From contig NZ_JAGYKG010000003.1 in the NCBI RefSeq assembly GCF_018401815.1, forward strand, positions 124,001 through 188,000: a stretch of DNA of 64,000 nt. Direction: 5' to 3'. Made by a program: the position numbers and the translations under genes. This DNA comes from Nonlabens sp. (lineage in GTDB: Bacteria > Bacteroidota > Bacteroidia > Flavobacteriales > Flavobacteriaceae). This document shows positions 15,557 to 23,781 of the stretch, one piece after another (within the stretch, counting starts at the first letter, position 1; each line of letters begins with the position of its first letter). The notes beneath the pieces were generated by a model. The model did not search any database and was not told the origin of the DNA. It saw nothing but the letters and a program-made list of their open reading frames with translations.

Positions 15557-15964
15557 CTAAAGGCTTTTCACGTAATTAAAAATAATTTTTTTAAAGATCC
15601 TAAAATTTGTAGTAAAGGTTTCTATTTTTGAAAGGAGGTGTAGATGTTGTTCTCTATAATAAGCGTCTGACATTCCGTTGTGACCTTGCTCTATGTCCGA
15701 TAATAACTTTTCATGTTGCTTTACATCATCCTCCAGATCTTGAAATAGATCTTTATATATGGCGTCTAAATTTTGCAACATTTTATTGTAGTCTGTTTGG
15801 TTCTTTCCTGAAGCTTCTTTTTTCTTTAATAAATTTTCAAAGAATCTTATTTCATCTTTCCAGAATGCTATGGTATCCAACCATTCTGCATTTTCGTAGT
15901 GTAAAACATCTAATGCGGCACTTAATAAATACTGGGTTTTTGGATTTAGTTTTAAAGTTTCCAT
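15557..15964 (-). CDS. Small coiled-coil protein, paralogue of 13259
   Basis: A 135-residue helical protein with ENAEWLDTIAFWKDEIRFFE close to the N-terminus, the signature shared with the proteins at 13259 and, less closely, 5803. The rest is a long charged coiled coil (FQDLEDDVKQHEKLLSDIEQ, then HLLSKIETFTTNFRIFKKII). No known catalytic motif. The gene lies 41 bases after the sigma-factor gene, on the same strand, and ends 51 bases before the next start. It is therefore likely coexpressed with the sigma factor from the dyad promoter at 16801-16843. Confidence 0.6.
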   Translation of the reverse strand: METLKLNPKTQYLLSAALDVLHYENAEWLDTIAFWKDEIRFFENLLKKKEASGKNQTDYNKMLQNLDAIYKDLFQDLEDDVKQHEKLLSDIEQGHNGMSDAYYREQHLHLLSKIETFTTNFRIFKKIIFNYVKSL

Positions 15965-16005
15965 AATGGTAATTTTTATTAATTATAGTTGTATTGTTGA
16001 AATTT

Positions 16006-16782
16006 TTAAGCAGAGGTATATCTGTTAAATAGACTGAGCTTTAGAAATTTTCGAGCAGCTTCTAACAGATGTTGAACTTCTTCAAGGGTACAATTCCTTA
16101 TTTGAGCAATTTCTTGTAATTTTAGATGCTCATTGGTAAACAGTTCAAATACCTGACGCATGTCGGGGGGTAAATGGTAGAGTACAAGCTTGATATGGTG
16201 TTCAATTTTTTCATGACTTATACTTTTATCGATTTTATCCATGAGGGCCTTTTCATTATCTTCTTGAAAGAGGTGATGGAAGTTATAATCGTTTTGGTGA
16301 TATGATATATCATCTAATTCTTCTATCATCAGTAAGTCGCCATCACCATCGGTACTGAAATTCTCTTCCATTTCATCCCATTCAGCTTGAGCAAACTCAT
16401 CAATATTTTTTAAAAAAAGGTATTCTAATTGTTCCTCTATAATGAGTTCATCTATAAGTTCATTAGTCTTTTTATAGAGCCATAAATAAAACTGTTGTTC
16501 ATTTTCAACTTTTTCAATGTTGTCATATAGTTCAATAAACAATGGATTAATAATATCAGCGGGTTTATATTTTCCTTTGGAAAAGCCTCCTTTTTTCATA
16601 GCTATATGAAGTCTTCTATTGACATAGGACTTTATCTTTGGTATAATTTTCATTATTAATGCATGAAATAAAGCAAGATTGCCTTCATTCTTTAATTGAA
16701 CCAGTTGTAAATATGCTTGAGTTACAACTGCACGGAACTCCTTTTTGTTTTGGTAAGAAAGGTTGGTGGGAATGGTATTCAT
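16006..16782 (-). CDS. Sigma-70-family (ECF-like) factor
   Basis: The 258-residue protein carries a region 4 helix-turn-helix at about 205-250: LVLYHLPPDMRQVFELFTNE, LKLQEIAQIRNCTLEEVQHL. The N-terminal half contains a region 2-like segment (PADIINPLFIELYDNIEKVE, then QQFYLWLYKKTNELIDELII). The linker is long and very acidic (AEWDEMEENFSTDGDGDLLM), which is unusual for ECF factors of about 180-200 residues. It would direct RNA polymerase to its own promoter set. No anti-sigma factor lies beside it. The two small genes downstream are probably its operon partners. A dyad precedes it, so it may form a second tier below the CRP-type regulator. Confidence 0.75.
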   Translation of the reverse strand: MNTIPTNLSYQNKKEFRAVVTQAYLQLVQLKNEGNLALFHALIMKIIPKIKSYVNRRLHIAMKKGGFSKGKYKPADIINPLFIELYDNIEKVENEQQFYLWLYKKTNELIDELIIEEQLEYLFLKNIDEFAQAEWDEMEENFSTDGDGDLLMIEELDDISYHQNDYNFHHLFQEDNEKALMDKIDKSISHEKIEHHIKLVLYHLPPDMRQVFELFTNEHLKLQEIAQIRNCTLEEVQHLLEAARKFLKLSLFNRYTSA

Positions 16783-16800
16783 AGGTAAATAAGTTAGCCG

Positions 16801-16843
16801 TAAAGATGTAACCTTGGAAGGATAGATAAAATGATATTGGTCA
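16801..16843 (-). promoter_or_regulatory. Dyad promoter of sigma-factor operon (minus strand)
   Basis: On the minus strand TGACCAATATCA (16832-16843) and a weak -7 box CATCTTTA starting at 16808, centre-to-box distance 29.5 bases. Gene start at 16782. Confidence 0.6.
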
Positions 16844-16865
16844 GTTCTTTACCTTATTAAAATGC

Positions 16866-16908
16866 TGATCTACATCATTTTATGTACTATATAAGTCAAT
16901 TACATTTG
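16866..16908 (+). promoter_or_regulatory. Dyad promoter of second BON protein
   Basis: TGATCTACATCA at 16866-16877 and a perfect -7 box TACATTTG at 16901-16908, centre-to-box distance 29.5 bases. Gene start at 16940. Confidence 0.78.
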
Positions 16909-16939
16909 GATAACTTATTTATAAAAAAAATAGAATATT

Positions 16940-17593
16940 ATGAAATCAGATGCAACTATTAAAGAAGATGTCCTAGCTGAATTAGCTTGGCAACCTAACA
17001 TTGACGAGACTCAAGTGGGTGTTGTTGTGGATAAAGGTGTTGTTACACTTACAGGAACGGTAGATAATTATGCCAAGAAACGCGCTGCAGAAAGGGCAGT
17101 AAAAAGTGTTTCTGGTGTGAGAGCAGTGGCTGAAAATATACAAGTCAAGTACGGAAGTAATTACAAAAAAACAGATCAAGAAATTGCTAAAGCGGCTGCC
17201 GACTCCTTAAAATGGGATTCGTCTGTATCGGAAGATGATATTGAAATAAAGGTAGAGAACGGATGGATTTATTTATCAGGAGAGGTGGAATGGAATTATC
17301 AAAAAATAGCCGCCAAACGAGCCGTCCAGAATCTTCTTGGTGTGCGCGGAGTCAGTAATACAATTTCTATTAAACAAGAGGTAGAACCATTAGATATCAA
17401 GGAGAAGATTACAAAAGCTTTTGAACGCATGGCTCAGGTAGATGCAAAGAATATTTCCGTAGATGTAGAGGGTCACAAGGTAAAGTTACGAGGTAAAGTT
17501 CATTCGATATCAGAAAAAAATGAAGCGAGAAAAACAGCTTATTTTGCTCCCGGAGTTTTTGAAGTTGAAAATGAATTAGAAGTGGTGTACTAA
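16940..17593 (+). CDS. Triple-BON-domain protein, copy 2
   Basis: A close paralogue of 13786-14439, also 217 residues with three BON domains: DVLAELAWQPNIDETQVGVV with TLTGTVDNYAKK, then AAADSLKWDSSVSEDDIEIK with IYLSGEVEWNYQ, and IKEKITKAFERMAQVDAKNI with KLRGKVHSISEK, ending in VENELEVVY. As in copy 1 there is no signal peptide. The third domain and the segment FERMAQVDAKNISVDVEGHK are the most alike between the copies. The pair flanks the sigma-factor operon and a decayed stretch, so the duplication may have enclosed or carried those genes. It has its own dyad promoter. Confidence 0.88.
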   Translation: MKSDATIKEDVLAELAWQPNIDETQVGVVVDKGVVTLTGTVDNYAKKRAAERAVKSVSGVRAVAENIQVKYGSNYKKTDQEIAKAAADSLKWDSSVSEDDIEIKVENGWIYLSGEVEWNYQKIAAKRAVQNLLGVRGVSNTISIKQEVEPLDIKEKITKAFERMAQVDAKNISVDVEGHKVKLRGKVHSISEKNEARKTAYFAPGVFEVENELEVVY

Positions 17594-17629
17594 AAAAATT
17601 AAAGTTTTTATTGTTAAATATAGTATTTA

Positions 17630-17672
17630 TGACCTAGGTCATTTACCACTTTTCAAAACCCTCTTAAATTAG
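17630..17672 (+). promoter_or_regulatory. Orphan dyad promoter
   Basis: The most symmetric dyad of the set, TGACCTAGGTCA at 17630-17641, part of the 14-base palindrome ATGACCTAGGTCAT. A -7 box TAAATTAG lies at 17665-17672, again 29.5 bases from the centre. No open reading frame follows up to the terminator at 18030. Confidence 0.65.
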
Positions 17673-17678
17673 CAGTAT

Positions 17679-18065
17679 AATTAGGGACATGTTCTTATTA
17701 AGTATTAAAATTATAGATTCGAGGGGTAGCAATATCATTGAGTCTTGAAGTTGTCACAAAGTATTTAAAGTTGGTTGTATTTTGATGTTTCTAGCAATAG
17801 GGATGTTCTTAAATCCAGATAAACTTTATTTACATGAGATATCTTCAAGGAAGTTGTAACATGAAAATGTTTCAGCTTCCTTAAAAATATGACCTTAAAA
17901 TACTTAAAAAGTAAATTAAGGCATTGTGAAGTAATGAATAATTTCTTTGATATTTTATCTGGATAGCATTCTAGAAATAGGCGCTTTAACAGTTAAAAAA
18001 ACAATAGAAGTATAGTAATTCCTTCACAGGAAACGGGAAGCTTTTGCTTCCCGTTTCTATTTTAT
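17679..18065 (+). ncRNA. Candidate regulated small RNA
   Basis: Between the orphan dyad promoter and the terminator at 18030-18057 lie about 390 bases without an open frame of any length. A nested hairpin occurs at 17847-17882: AAGGAAG pairs with CTTCCTT and, inside, AACAT with ATGTT around a GAAA-type loop. A transcript starting near 17679 would carry this hairpin and end at the terminator. The alternative is a dead gene whose promoter survives. The call rests on promoter, hairpin and terminator only. Confidence 0.4.
18030..18065 (+). terminator. Strong hairpin terminator
   Basis: GAAACGGGAAGC and GCTTCCCGTTTC form a perfect 12-base stem with a TTTT loop, followed by TATTTTATT on the plus strand. 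It ends anything transcribed from the BON gene or from the orphan promoter. Confidence 0.85.
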
Positions 18066-18159
18066 TCATTTTTGACAGTCTGTTTTTTGAAATGAGACAT
18101 TTTTAACTTTATACGATGAAGCTCTTCGGGAATTCTAAACACTTCTACAATAATTTCCT

Positions 18160-19230
18160 TTATCCAAAATGAATAATTTCTTCTAGGTCTTCTTTTTTCT
18201 GAATGACAATGTTGCGTCGCCCATTAATTGTTACGAGACCTTCGTCTTTAAAATTAGTTAACATTCTAATAGCTGTTTCTGTTGCAGTGCCTAGAAGACC
18301 GGCTAAATCCTCTCTAGAAATATGAATTTCTTTTGGAGCATCACTCTTAGTAGTGTGCTTGCCATCTAGCTGTAATAAAACTTTTGCCAACCGTTGTCTG
18401 ACGGACTCAAAGGCCATGCTCACTAATTGTTCCTGAAGTTCAATCAAATCATTTGAAATCATCGTAATGAACTTACTAGAAATGAGCTGATCGCCGTAAA
18501 TAAGCGTGGTAAAATCATTCTTTGGGATCTCAATAATTTCTGATTTTTCTAAAACACATGCGGTATCACTATAAGTAGTTTTATTTGCTAGTAGTGATAA
18601 CTGCCCAATAAATTGGCCTGGTCCAAAGATTCCAGTAACAAAAGACTTGCCCGTATCAGTGGTTTTATAGGTTTTAATAGAACCACTTTGGACCAAGTAA
18701 AGTTTATGAGCGGTATCTCCTTCCATAAAAACAAAATCCTTTCTTTTAAATATTTTAATAGAACGGTCCATGGAAAGGCCCTCCATACCTTTTTGGGAAG
18801 CTACTCCATCAAAAAATTGATTAATCCCTTTGATGTCTTTTGAAAACTCTTGCTCTAAGAAACTGTATTTTTTTAACCTTGAAACAACGGCTTCTAACAA
18901 TTCGTTTTCTTGAAAAGGTTTGGTTAGGTAATCATCAGCTCCTAAATTCATCCCTTTTCTTATTTCTGCTTTTTCAGATTTTGCTGTGAGAAAGATAAAG
19001 GGAATATGAGCTGTTTTTACATGTTGACTGAGGCTTTCAAAAACAGCATAACCATCTAGTACAGGCATCATAATGTCACATATGATAATATCAGGAAGGT
19101 GCTTTAAAGCCTCTTCAATTCCCTTCTTACCATTCTCGGCTGTCGTGACATTATAATTTTCCAGCTCCAGAATTTCAGCCGTATTTTCTCTAACCACTGG
19201 ATTATCTTCAATTAATAATATTTTTTTCAT
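18160..19230 (-). CDS. Response regulator: receiver fused to CRP/FNR DNA-binding module
   Basis: A 356-residue regulator. The receiver (1-120) has ED at 8-9, the phospho-acceptor Asp52 in IIICDIMMPVLDGY, Thr82 and Lys104 in YLTKPF. A cyclic-nucleotide-binding-type beta barrel follows at about 155-270 (FKRKDFVFMEGDTAHKLYLV, FGPGQFIGQLSLLANKTTYS), and a Crp-type helix-turn-helix at about 300-350 (HISREDLAGLLGTATETAIR, then MLTNFKDEGLVTINGRRNIV). The combination suggests control by phosphorylation of a CRP-like dimer. No N-terminal FNR cysteine cluster is seen. The gene start overlaps the reading frame of the kinase upstream by 23 bases. Its symmetric target is likely the TGAY-N4-RTCA dyad before most genes of this island; that link is inferred. 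Confidence 0.88.
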   Translation of the reverse strand: MKKILLIEDNPVVRENTAEILELENYNVTTAENGKKGIEEALKHLPDIIICDIMMPVLDGYAVFESLSQHVKTAHIPFIFLTAKSEKAEIRKGMNLGADDYLTKPFQENELLEAVVSRLKKYSFLEQEFSKDIKGINQFFDGVASQKGMEGLSMDRSIKIFKRKDFVFMEGDTAHKLYLVQSGSIKTYKTTDTGKSFVTGIFGPGQFIGQLSLLANKTTYSDTACVLEKSEIIEIPKNDFTTLIYGDQLISSKFITMISNDLIELQEQLVSMAFESVRQRLAKVLLQLDGKHTTKSDAPKEIHISREDLAGLLGTATETAIRMLTNFKDEGLVTINGRRNIVIQKKEDLEEIIHFG

Positions 19231-19321
19231 ATTCTTTTTTATTTATTGGAAATTCAACACAAAAGCTGGAGCCTATCTTTTCGCTACTTTTAAACCGAAT
19301 CGTTCCTCCCATAAGCTTGAC

Positions 19322-21928
19322 CTACTGTTTTACAATATTTAATCCCAATCCAGTTGCTTCTATATTTACGGCATTATGGGTGCGATAAAAGCGTTCAAAC
19401 ATGTGTACTTGGTCTTCGATAGGGATACCTATGCCTTGATCGGTAACTTTTAACAATGATCGCGGGTTAACACTACAAATACTGATGCTATTTTCCTTTG
19501 TTTTTTCCGAGTACTTGATTGCATTAGATAGTAAATTAAACAAGATATGTCTCCATAGCTGTACCTCTAGAAAGACCTCTACACTTGATGATTGATGCTT
19601 CATAATAATGTTTTGTCCATCTTTCTTGATAATTTCAATTTCTTCAACCACCGATTTTACAAAATCAATAATATTAAATTCGGTTAGTTCAGGAGATACT
19701 TTTCCTTCTTGTAATTTGCTTAACGATAAAAAGTCATTGAGGATAACTACAAGATTTTTAACACTGGACCTGATTTTGGAAACATGCCGTAGCCTTTGAT
19801 CTTCTTTACCTGAGGCATTTAATTTTTCAATTAAAATGGCGGAAGATAAAATAGCCGTCAGAGGCGTTCTAAACTCATGAGAAGCCATAGAAATAAATCG
19901 GGATTTTAATTCGCTTAACTCTTGTTCTTTTTTTAGAGCATTTTGGGCCTTAAGGGCAGTTTTTTTTTGAACACTGATATCGTTGTAGACAAATAAAGCA
20001 CTTGAAATAATGCCGTTTTTATTGAATAACGGTTTGGTGTTTATAGCAAAGTGTTTTTTGCTGTATTCAATTTCTAGTTGGAGGTGCTTGCCTTCAATAG
20101 TCTTTAAAATTTGTTCTTTAAGTTTTTCTTTTTGGCGCTCAGGAAATAGGGCGAGTTCATCTACCGACATATCTTCTGAAATAACTTTATCTAACTTTAA
20201 TTTTCTTATTCCCTGTTCTTCTATCAGAAATATTTTAATTTTAGAGTCAAAGACAATTATAAATCCATTAGGAAAGTTTTTTGCAATTTGCATGGATAGG
20301 GTTTTATTTACCAAGGCTCTTTTTTTGGCTTCTTGGGTTTCTACTATCTGTTCCTCTAGTTGTAAGTTAGAGGTAAGCAATTGATCTAGAGCAGTCATTA
20401 AAGTTTCGGTACGCTGTTTTACTTTTGCCTCCAGGCTATGGGCATATACTTTTAGTTGTTCTTTAGGGTCTTTTAGACCTTCTTCAAATGGGTTATCTAC
20501 TTTTAGATCTCTGATAATGCTAAGTAAATTACCTCCATATATTGAGGAAATGCGCGCTCCATAGCAGATTGTTTGGTTAGGCTCATTAATCTTGTATGCT
20601 ACCCGTTCTGATTGGTTGTTATGGTAAACGCGCAGCTGTGCGTGACAAATCAACTCGCATATAGTTGCGGGAAGAATATCTTTCAGACCCTTCTCTGTAA
20701 TTATATCCTTAGTAACCAATAGTTTGTGGGGCTCTGATCCATAAAATTCTAGAAAATTGCCATCGCAATCCTCAATAAACATCATATGAGGAAACCTATA
20801 AAATAAGGTATCGTTTTGAATTCCAAGTCCCTTTGATGCATAAGGGTTAATAGTTGGTATAGTTACATCAATTCCCTCACTAACTATAAGTTTTAATTTG
20901 GTGTCATGATTTTTTAAAACCTCATTCTGCCATTGAATTTGTCTTTTTGTATTGTCAATTAAGACAGCATGTTTATATTCTCTAGGACTCGTGATTTCGC
21001 TTTTTATTATTTGATCAAATAAGTTGGATAATCGGTTCCTGTGGCGCTGAGGTATGTAAGATTCAAACCAGTCTTTACCAATGAATTCTCTATATGGGGT
21101 TTTAAATAGATCAGAGGCTTTCCTATTGGCAAATTCGATTTTATGTTGTGCATTGATTATTAAAAAAATACATGAAGAATGATATAAGGGAGAGCAGCGC
21201 GCCACTTTTTCTTTTTTTAATTCAAATTCGGCTTTCTTCTTTTGGTTGATATTTTTTATTTGCTCAGATATCCCAAGGCATATTTTCTGAAAATCCTGAT
21301 AGGTAATGTTTTTTAGATATACAGCTGCATGATACAGCAGGGCTGTTTTTTTATTACCACCAGCTCGCGTTTTATGACCAGGTCTAACTTTTTTAATTTT
21401 GCTAAGGTTTTTACTTACATCCATAGATGCCGGACCTTTTTTGGTTGGTATTTGGACGACAGCACTTCTTGAAGATTGGTATTCAGTTTTTAATATTACT
21501 TTAGATTTGTAGGTGATACCACTATCAATACCGTTATAAAAATCTGAACTATTGAGATGGTCAAGTTCCCTTTTATTGCTATTTAGAGTCCATAAATTCA
21601 TAGGACTACTTTTACTAGTTGCAGTATGAATAATCCTTTTCGAAAGCTTATTGGTATAAAAATCAGCTAATTGAAGTCCCGATAAAAGAAAACAGTCATC
21701 TTTTTTAGGAAACCAAACTGCCTTCTGATCCTTATTGGTTTTTGATAGTTTAGGAATTAGTGCTCTTATTTTTAATCCGATGAGTCTCGCTTTCGCGAAA
21801 GCAAAAAAATAACAAGCCGCACGATGTACTTGTTGAATTATTTCTTGGTTATTGGCTACAAGTAGTGCATCAAAGTAAGATTCTAAATTCCTTTGGAATG
21901 GATTGGGAAGCTCTTGAGATTTTTTCAT
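19322..21928 (-). CDS. PAS-domain sensor histidine kinase, cut short by in-frame TAG
   Basis: A soluble 868-codon kinase. A non-catalytic N-terminal part is followed by PAS-like segments (SSCIFLIINAQHKIEFANRK near 255; another near 550-655), a coiled coil (LKVYAHSLEAKVKQRTETLM), then HisKA with the phospho-acceptor His684 (FISMASHEFRTPLTAILSSA) and the ATPase domain: N box FNLLSNAIKYSEKT, G1 KVTDQGIGIP, F box MFERFYRTH and G2-type ATGLGLNIVKQ. Then comes TAG at 19322-19324. Beyond it the same frame continues for 37 more codons with VKLMGGTIRFKSSEKIGSSF and CVEFPINKKEY and ends at 19208, overlapping the regulator gene. The stop stands where the family has a tyrosine, so it is a TAT/TAC to TAG change. 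It removes the last strands and helix of the ATPase domain. Confidence 0.85.
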   Translation of the reverse strand: MKKSQELPNPFQRNLESYFDALLVANNQEIIQQVHRAACYFFAFAKARLIGLKIRALIPKLSKTNKDQKAVWFPKKDDCFLLSGLQLADFYTNKLSKRIIHTATSKSSPMNLWTLNSNKRELDHLNSSDFYNGIDSGITYKSKVILKTEYQSSRSAVVQIPTKKGPASMDVSKNLSKIKKVRPGHKTRAGGNKKTALLYHAAVYLKNITYQDFQKICLGISEQIKNINQKKKAEFELKKEKVARCSPLYHSSCIFLIINAQHKIEFANRKASDLFKTPYREFIGKDWFESYIPQRHRNRLSNLFDQIIKSEITSPREYKHAVLIDNTKRQIQWQNEVLKNHDTKLKLIVSEGIDVTIPTINPYASKGLGIQNDTLFYRFPHMMFIEDCDGNFLEFYGSEPHKLLVTKDIITEKGLKDILPATICELICHAQLRVYHNNQSERVAYKINEPNQTICYGARISSIYGGNLLSIIRDLKVDNPFEEGLKDPKEQLKVYAHSLEAKVKQRTETLMTALDQLLTSNLQLEEQIVETQEAKKRALVNKTLSMQIAKNFPNGFIIVFDSKIKIFLIEEQGIRKLKLDKVISEDMSVDELALFPERQKEKLKEQILKTIEGKHLQLEIEYSKKHFAINTKPLFNKNGIISSALFVYNDISVQKKTALKAQNALKKEQELSELKSRFISMASHEFRTPLTAILSSAILIEKLNASGKEDQRLRHVSKIRSSVKNLVVILNDFLSLSKLQEGKVSPELTEFNIIDFVKSVVEEIEIIKKDGQNIIMKHQSSSVEVFLEVQLWRHILFNLLSNAIKYSEKTKENSISICSVNPRSLLKVTDQGIGIPIEDQVHMFERFYRTHNAVNIEATGLGLNIVKQ
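21788..21802. repeat. TTTCGCGAAA palindrome, copy 4 (in kinase)
   Basis: CGCTTTCGCGAAAGC in the kinase gene, read on the minus strand as the AFAKA of FAFAKARLIG. Confidence 0.9.
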
Positions 21929-22136
21929 AGCGACACTAGTTATAATTCAGCATTAACGCGAAAACACTTATGGAATAACTTATAACCTCAAACGGTTGAT
22001 TTTCCATGGTAACTGTTTTCAAAAATAGGAGAAAGAGCTAGTTCTTAAAATGATATTTCTCATGTCATTTATCTGTTATTCAGGTGTTTTAAACGAATCA
22101 GGCAGGTCGTATTTGTGATTAAAAATTTAATGCTAC

Positions 22137-22179
22137 TGATCCAAATCATTTTTTAGGTTTTTTATAGAAAATAAATTTG
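22137..22179 (+). promoter_or_regulatory. Dyad promoter of superoxide dismutase
   Basis: TGATCCAAATCA at 22137-22148 and -7 box TAAATTTG at 22172-22179, centre-to-box distance 29.5 bases. The gene starts at 22388, so the message would have a leader of about 200 bases without an open frame. No clear dyad faces the kinase gene on the other side of this 460-base spacer. Confidence 0.7.
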
Positions 22180-22387
22180 AATATCATAAGAGTTCTAAAA
22201 CTCAAAGGGCAACCGTACACAAGAGGAAAACTTGTAGTTGCATGGCATATAATTGTGGGGGTACTTTATTGCATAGAAAGCACCGAAAATTTGAGTAACA
22301 ACTGACTGCAGTTGAATGCGTTACAAGTGATGCCGATACTTTATGAGATGTTTCTTGATGGTAAAGAAAAAATAATAACTAATAATA

Positions 22388-23119
22388 ATGAACAAACGGA
22401 AATTTATAAAACAAGCTATTTGGGGTATGGTGGGTATTTATATGGCACCTACTGTGCTGTTGTCTGCTTGTAAATCAGCAACTAAAAATGAGCAAATTAT
22501 GAAAACGACTCTAAGTTCAGTAGCGCCAACATTTAAATTACCTCCACTTCCTTATGCTTATGATGCTTTTCCGGATACCATTGATCCTCTAACCATGGAG
22601 TTACATTATACAAAGCATCATCAAGGGTATACAGATCAACTGAATGCTGCTTTAAAAGAGGTTGCTATATCTAGCAACACCATAGAAGGTATTTTAAGTA
22701 AGGAAAACTTAACGGATGAGCTGCGTAATCAAGGGGGAGGTTATTATAATCATAACTTATATTGGGATGTTTTAACTCCAGGAGGAAGTAAGATGAGCAC
22801 AGCTTTTAAAGCTAAAATAAGAGAAGATTTTGCATCTGTAGAGGCTTTTATGAAGGAGTTGGCAGAAGCAGGCCAAAAGCGTTTTGGTTCTGGTTGGGCT
22901 TGGGTGGTTCAGGATAAGGATAAAAAACTTCATATTACATCTACCCCCAATCAAGATAACCCTTTGATGCAAATCTCCGTGATTAAGGGAACCCCTATAT
23001 TGGGAATTGATGTTTGGGAACATGCTTACTACCTCAAGTATCAAAACAGAAGAGCCGAATACCTCAGAAAAATCTTAAATATCATAAATTGGGAGCAAGT
23101 AGAAGGTAGAATGGTATAA
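22388..23119 (+). CDS. Exported Mn/Fe-type superoxide dismutase
   Basis: The 243 residues comprise a long N-terminal extension and a complete Fe/Mn superoxide dismutase. The extension MNKRKFIKQAIWGMVGIYMA followed by PTVLLSACKS has a basic start, a hydrophobic stretch and a lipobox-like LSAC, so the enzyme is probably an envelope lipoprotein. The dismutase part has MELHYTKHHQGYTDQL with the first metal-ligand histidine, NHNLYWDVL with the second, and DVWEHAYYLKYQNRRAEYL with the aspartate and last histidine. The second-sphere residues GGGYYNHN and NQDNPLM are of the manganese type, though cambialistic enzymes look alike. It removes superoxide outside the cytoplasm. It is read from the dyad promoter at 22137. 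Confidence 0.9.
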   Translation: MNKRKFIKQAIWGMVGIYMAPTVLLSACKSATKNEQIMKTTLSSVAPTFKLPPLPYAYDAFPDTIDPLTMELHYTKHHQGYTDQLNAALKEVAISSNTIEGILSKENLTDELRNQGGGYYNHNLYWDVLTPGGSKMSTAFKAKIREDFASVEAFMKELAEAGQKRFGSGWAWVVQDKDKKLHITSTPNQDNPLMQISVIKGTPILGIDVWEHAYYLKYQNRRAEYLRKILNIINWEQVEGRMV

Positions 23120-23260
23120 CCTATAAGTCGGTCTATAATTGGAATACATCTTGATAGCTGTTCACCACACCTCACGACACTATTGGAATAGCTTATTTGA
23201 TTCTATTTTAGCTTAGAGTATCAGTGCTAGAAACTCAGGGCAATCAACTTGCTAGATATA

Positions 23261-23292
23261 AAAGTAGGAGATCAATTTTGATCTCCTACTTT
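23261..23292. terminator. Bidirectional terminator between sod and hsp20
   Basis: AAAGTAGGAGATCA and TGATCTCCTACTTT pair perfectly over 14 bases around ATTT. It lies between two converging genes and can end both. Confidence 0.85.
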
Positions 23293-23311
23293 AAGTCCTA
23301 GATTTCTTGGT

Positions 23312-23746
23312 TTAAGCTATCGCTACTTTCAGAGGCTTTTTGTTTTTAGTTTCTTCTTTTTTGAAGAGGTTAAAACTAAGGATCCCATTTTTATATGCTG
23401 CTTTTATGTGGTCTTCTTGAACAGAATCAGGAAGTTGAAGCCTTTTTTCAAAAGAATTATAGTTAAATTCTTTTCGAGTGTAATTGTCTTCCTTTTCTTC
23501 TTTTGAACTTGATTTTTCTGCAGTGATCTTTAAACAGCCTTCTTCAATTGTGACATCAAAATCTTTCTTGTCAAATCCAGGAGCCGCTAATTCTACTTCG
23601 AAAGAATCATCCGTTTCCTTAATATTCAAAGCTGGCTGATCTAGCTTCTTGTTCCATAACAGGTTCTCAAAAAAACCGTCATTATCAAAAAGGTCAGTGG
23701 TCATGAGGTTTCCAATAGGTGTTCTTTTAAATTTTACTAGTGACAT
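23312..23746 (-). CDS. Hsp20/alpha-crystallin small heat-shock protein
   Basis: This 144-residue chaperone has a short N-terminal arm (MSLVKFKRTPIGNLMTTDLF), the alpha-crystallin domain at about 35-130 (ALNIKETDDSFEVELAAPGF, KDFDVTIEEGCLKITAEKSS, EFNYNSFEKRLQLP) and the conserved AAYKNGILSFNL. The tail KPLKVAIA carries an I-x-I-like patch. Such proteins bind unfolding proteins as large oligomers without ATP. It faces the superoxide dismutase gene tail-to-tail. Its promoter has a dyad at 23813-23824. Confidence 0.92.
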   Translation of the reverse strand: MSLVKFKRTPIGNLMTTDLFDNDGFFENLLWNKKLDQPALNIKETDDSFEVELAAPGFDKKDFDVTIEEGCLKITAEKSSSKEEKEDNYTRKEFNYNSFEKRLQLPDSVQEDHIKAAYKNGILSFNLFKKEETKNKKPLKVAIA

Positions 23747-23781
23747 AATTTTATAGTATTTAGTTAGACAATATTTATTGG

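Noticed and set aside
22040..22075. ATGATATTTCTCATGTCATTT as a dyad for the kinase-regulator operon
   Set aside because: No 12-base TGAY-N4-RTCA can be formed, and no suitable -7 box faces the kinase gene at the fixed spacing, so autoregulation is not supported.
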